DNA of 64,000 bases from Tragulus kanchil. Taxonomy: Eukaryota; Chordata; Mammalia; Artiodactyla; Tragulidae. The position numbers and the translations under genes are program-made. This document shows, piece by piece, positions 61,470 to 64,000 of this stretch (its first letter is position 1; each line of letters starts with the position of its first letter). Location of the stretch: NCBI GenBank assembly GCA_022376925.1, contig JAIOJX010000004.1, positions 175,675,501-175,739,500 on the forward strand, in the 5' to 3' direction. Below the pieces are notes generated by a model, which did not search any database, was not told the origin of the DNA, and was given only the letters and a program-made list of their open reading frames with translations.

Positions 61470-62000
61470 CTTCTGTTGTCGTTCAGTCGCTCAGTCATGT
61501 CTTGACTCCTTGCGACCCCATGGATTGCAGCCCACCAGGCTTCCCTGTCTTTCACCATCTCCCGGAGCTTTCTCAAATTCATGTCTGTTGCGCCGATGAT
61601 GCCGTACAACCGGTTTGTCCTCTGTCGTCCCCTTCTCCTTTTGTCTTCTATTTTTCCCAACATCAGGGGCTTTTCCAGTGAGTCATCTCTTCACATCAGG
61701 TGGCCAAAGTATTGGAGCTTCGGCATCAGTCCTTCCAGTGAATATTTTGTTCAATGAATAACTGTCCACCCTCCAGGCTTGCCTTCCTTTAGGACTGCCT
61801 GGTTTGATCTCCTTGCAGTCTAGGGGACTCTCAAGGGTCTTCTCCAGCACCACAGTTCGAAAACGTCAGTTTTTGGCACTCCGCCTTCTTTATGGTCCAC
61901 CTCTCACCTCTGTACATGACTACTGGAAAAACCATAGCTTTGACTAGATGGACCTTTGTCGGCAAAATGATGTCTCTGCTTTTTAATATGCTGTCTAGGA
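61470..62000 (-). repeat. BovB LINE 3' fragment, longest in window
   Basis: Antisense BovB: gttgtcgttcagtcgctcag, tctttcaccatctcccggag, gtcatctcttcacatcaggt, gtattggagcttcggcatca, ggtttgatctccttgcagtc, catgactactggaaaaacca, gatggacctttgtcggcaaa. On the minus strand 61500-61663 keeps part of the reverse-transcriptase tail (RRGRQRTN, VKDREAWWAAIHG visible), followed upstream by frame breaks. 5'-truncated and inactive. Confidence 0.95.
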
Positions 62001-62221
62001 TTACGTATTCTTGCTCTTATCTCGGCCCTGGGTTGAAGATATTTTTGTTCCTGCTTCGGGGAGCCAGCTGAAGCGCCCCTAAGGTTTCTCAGCTGGCCTT
62101 GGGTCTGCGTGGCTCCCATCCACACTCTTTCCTGCCCCTCGCTCCTGCCCAGGGCGTGATCATGTGACCTGGAAGGGCACCAAGGGCAGCTCCTCTGGGC
62201 TCCCAGCTGCAGCAGGGGCCC
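62001..62221. other. No gene seen
   Basis: Unique DNA; nothing recognised. Confidence 0.4.
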
Positions 62222-62654
62222 GATCCTCCTAGTGTGTGAAAGGCCGTCACTCCGGAATCTGCTCTGAGCCTTGCACTGACCCTCTGGGGCAGAAATGTCC
62301 CCATTTCTCTGAGGAGGAGACAGGCACAAAGAGTCTGGGGCCTCACATGTGGCCCTCCAGCAGAGGGGTGTGAGGGCCAGTGCCCCCGCTCCTACGGAAC
62401 ACCACCCAGTGCCTCCTCCACCCGCTGTGTCGGGGGCAGTGAGGGTCTCAGCTGGCCTTGGTGCCGGGAGATGAGGCCTTCAGACGGCCCGCTCTGCCGC
62501 CCTGACCACAGGCCCCGTGGCTGGCCTGCGGGGCCTCCGGCGCAGGGCCCCGCCCGCCTGCCGCCCCTGCCCCGCCAACTGCCCTCGCTCACGTGCCCAC
62601 CTTCCCGAGGGGAGGGGTCTGCGGACGCGGCTCTGGCCAGCCCCGGGTCAGCCG

Positions 62655-62790
62655 GGCACTCCTAATTGTCCGCCCTCCAGGCCGTATTTTCTCCAGTATT
62701 GATGAGCCACTGTCACCAGGGCACAGCCAGAAGCGCAGCGAAACCCAAGACGGATCGGGTCCCCCGCTCATCAATCTCCCCGCGGCCACT
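62655..62790. promoter_or_regulatory. Candidate conserved non-coding element (copy at 63776-63911)
   Basis: ctcctaattgtccgccctcc, gtattttctccagtattgat, gagccactgtcaccagggca and cgctcatcaatctccccgcg. Homeodomain and ATCAAT-type words without repeat text, next to a CpG-rich stretch. Confidence 0.3.
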
Positions 62791-62974
62791 CTGCTGCGGG
62801 GGGAGGGCGGCCGCGTGGGCCGGGCCGTGGGGGGTGCCAGGCTCGCCGTGTGGTCTTCTTAAACCACAAATCTACCTGCTGGGTAGATTCACTGCTCCCT
62901 GTGAGGGAATTTGCAGGGTGACCAGGACCTGGCAATCTTCCGTTCTCAGGTTCCCAGCCTGGCGGCTCATGGCC

Positions 62975-63240
62975 TGAGGGATAAAAGCCAAACTGTGCCC
63001 TAAGCCGCCAGGCCCTGTGTTCCAGGGGCCCCAGCATCGGGTCCAGCAGTGCAGGCCACACCCCTTCCCGTCCCTGCTGGTCCTTCTGCCTGGAGCGCCG
63101 TCTTCACGCTCTGTTCCCTGCTGTCGGCCTGTGTTAAGGTCTGGCTGAAACACCCCTGCTCGGAGCTCCTGCCCACACGGGGCTGGATTCCTGTTGCTGT
63201 CGGGGGTCTCTCAGCACCACTCAGCTCTCCAGCCAACCCT
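62975..63240 (+). repeat. L2 LINE 3'-region relic
   Basis: Sense L2: ggataaaagccaaactgtgc, ccttctgcctggagcgccgt, cttcacgctctgttccctgc, gtgttaaggtctggctgaaa, cacccctgctcggagctcc. Confidence 0.7.
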
Positions 63241-64000
63241 CCCGACCGCTGGAACCAATGGATTACTTCTGAGAATCTCTGTTCCTGTCCTGTCTTCCCG
63301 ACTGCAGTGTCAGCCCTGTGGCCGCAGGACCGGGTTCGTCTTGTTTTCCCAGATCCTCCTAGTGTGTGAAAGGCCGTCACTCCGGAATCTGCTCTGAGCC
63401 TTGCAGTGGGCAGAAATGTCCCCATTTCTCTGAGGAGGAGACAGGCACAAAGAGTCTGGGGCCTCACATGTGGCCCTCCAGCAGAGGTGTGTGAGGGCCA
63501 GTGCCCCCGCTCCTACGGAACACCACCCAGTGCCTCCTCCACCCGCTGTGTCGGGGGCAGTGAGGGTCTCAGCTGGCCTTGGTGCCGGGAGATGAGGCCT
63601 TCAGACGGCCCGCTCTGCCGCCCTGACCACAGGCCCCGTGGCTGGCCTGCGGGGCCTCCGGCGCAGGGCCCCGCCCGCCTGCCGCCCCTGCCCCGCCAAC
63701 TGCCCTCGCTCACGTGCCCACCTTCCCGAGGGGAGGGGTCTGCGGACGCGGCTCTGGCCAGCCCCGGGTCAGCCGGGCACTCCTAATTGTCCGCCCTCCA
63801 GGCCGTATTTTCTCCAGTATTGATGAGCCACTGTCACCAGGGCACAGCCAGAAGCGCAGCGAAACCCAAGACGGATCGGGTCCCCCGCTCATCAATCTCC
63901 CCGCGGCCACTCTGCTGCGGGGGGAGGGCGGCCGCGTGGGCCGGGCCGTGGGGGGTGCCAGGCTCGCCGTGTGGTCTTCTTAAACCACAAATCTACCTGC

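Larger units (their letters stand above)
62222..64000. repeat. Tandem duplication 15, unit about 1129 bp, second copy runs off the window
   Basis: 62222-63350 recurs from 63351 (gatcctcctagtgtgtgaaa). The offset is 1129, dropping to 1121 at an eight-base loss (ttgcactgaccctctggggc versus ttgcagtgggc). The last 640 bases of the window are still inside copy 2. Confidence 0.94.

Noticed and set aside
61385..61663. Functional reverse transcriptase gene
   Set aside because: Only the tail of the BovB ORF remains; it is 5'-truncated, broken and antisense, and lacks the catalytic region.
2941..64000. Real recent segmental duplications or a new mobile element with a 1.1-kb unit
   Set aside because: Units share no sequence with one another, show no terminal repeats or target-site duplications, and differences pile up at the joins as run-length errors. 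An assembly cause explains all of this.

Overview
This is nuclear DNA from a ruminant (cattle, sheep, goat or deer type). The evidence is the repeat content: many tRNA-Glu-derived SINEs of the Bov-tA and CHR types, RTE-type BovB LINE fragments, and older mammalian MIR, L2 and L1 relics. The base composition is GC-rich and gene-desert or intron-like. I see no multi-exon protein-coding gene, no rRNA or tRNA gene, no CRISPR array and no prokaryotic operon. Long reading frames occur, but they follow from GC-rich, stop-poor sequence and show no domain I recognise.

The dominant structure is a series of 15 near-identical head-to-tail duplications, each about 1.07-1.16 kb long. Junctions lie near positions 4079, 8084, 10825, 14481, 17391, 20389, 22433, 25994, 30334, 43388, 49896, 51746, 58080, 60211 and 63351; there is also one short (about 87 bp) repeat at spacing 502. 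Unit boundaries fall in unrelated sequence (inside SINEs, LINEs, a CpG island and unique DNA). Differences between copies are mostly single-base homopolymer losses or gains close to the junction, and some junctions carry a garbled extra stretch. This looks like false duplication from gap filling or unmerged contig overlap, not biology. If each is collapsed, the window shrinks to roughly 47 kb.

Layout: 1-9.2 kb, repeats and two duplications, with an inverted pair of CHR SINEs at 6.2-6.9 kb. 9.7-13.1 kb, an L2 relic, a Bov-tA and an old antisense L1 carrying two CHR insertions. 13.4-19.3 kb, mostly unique GC-rich DNA plus SINEs and MIRs. 19.3-23.5 kb, an AT-rich regulatory-looking block followed by a strong CpG island with a candidate first exon and splice donor on the + strand; the island is present twice because of a duplication. 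24-27.1 kb and 29.2-31.4 kb, duplicated blocks with conserved-looking non-coding sequence. 27.5-27.9 kb, a 79-bp minisatellite. 31.4-42.3 kb, a stretch without 1.1-kb duplications. 42.3-53 kb, SINEs, L1 and BovB fragments and three duplications. 53.4-53.75 kb, a dense regulatory cluster (G-quadruplex-type run, RFX X-box-like site, homeodomain site, octamer) followed by a candidate second first exon on the + strand. 56.9-64 kb, three more duplications and a BovB fragment.

A plausible reading is the 5' part of a + strand gene whose CpG-island promoter is at about 21.4-22.1 kb and whose alternative promoter is near 53.5 kb, with introns holding several enhancer-like elements. I cannot name the gene.
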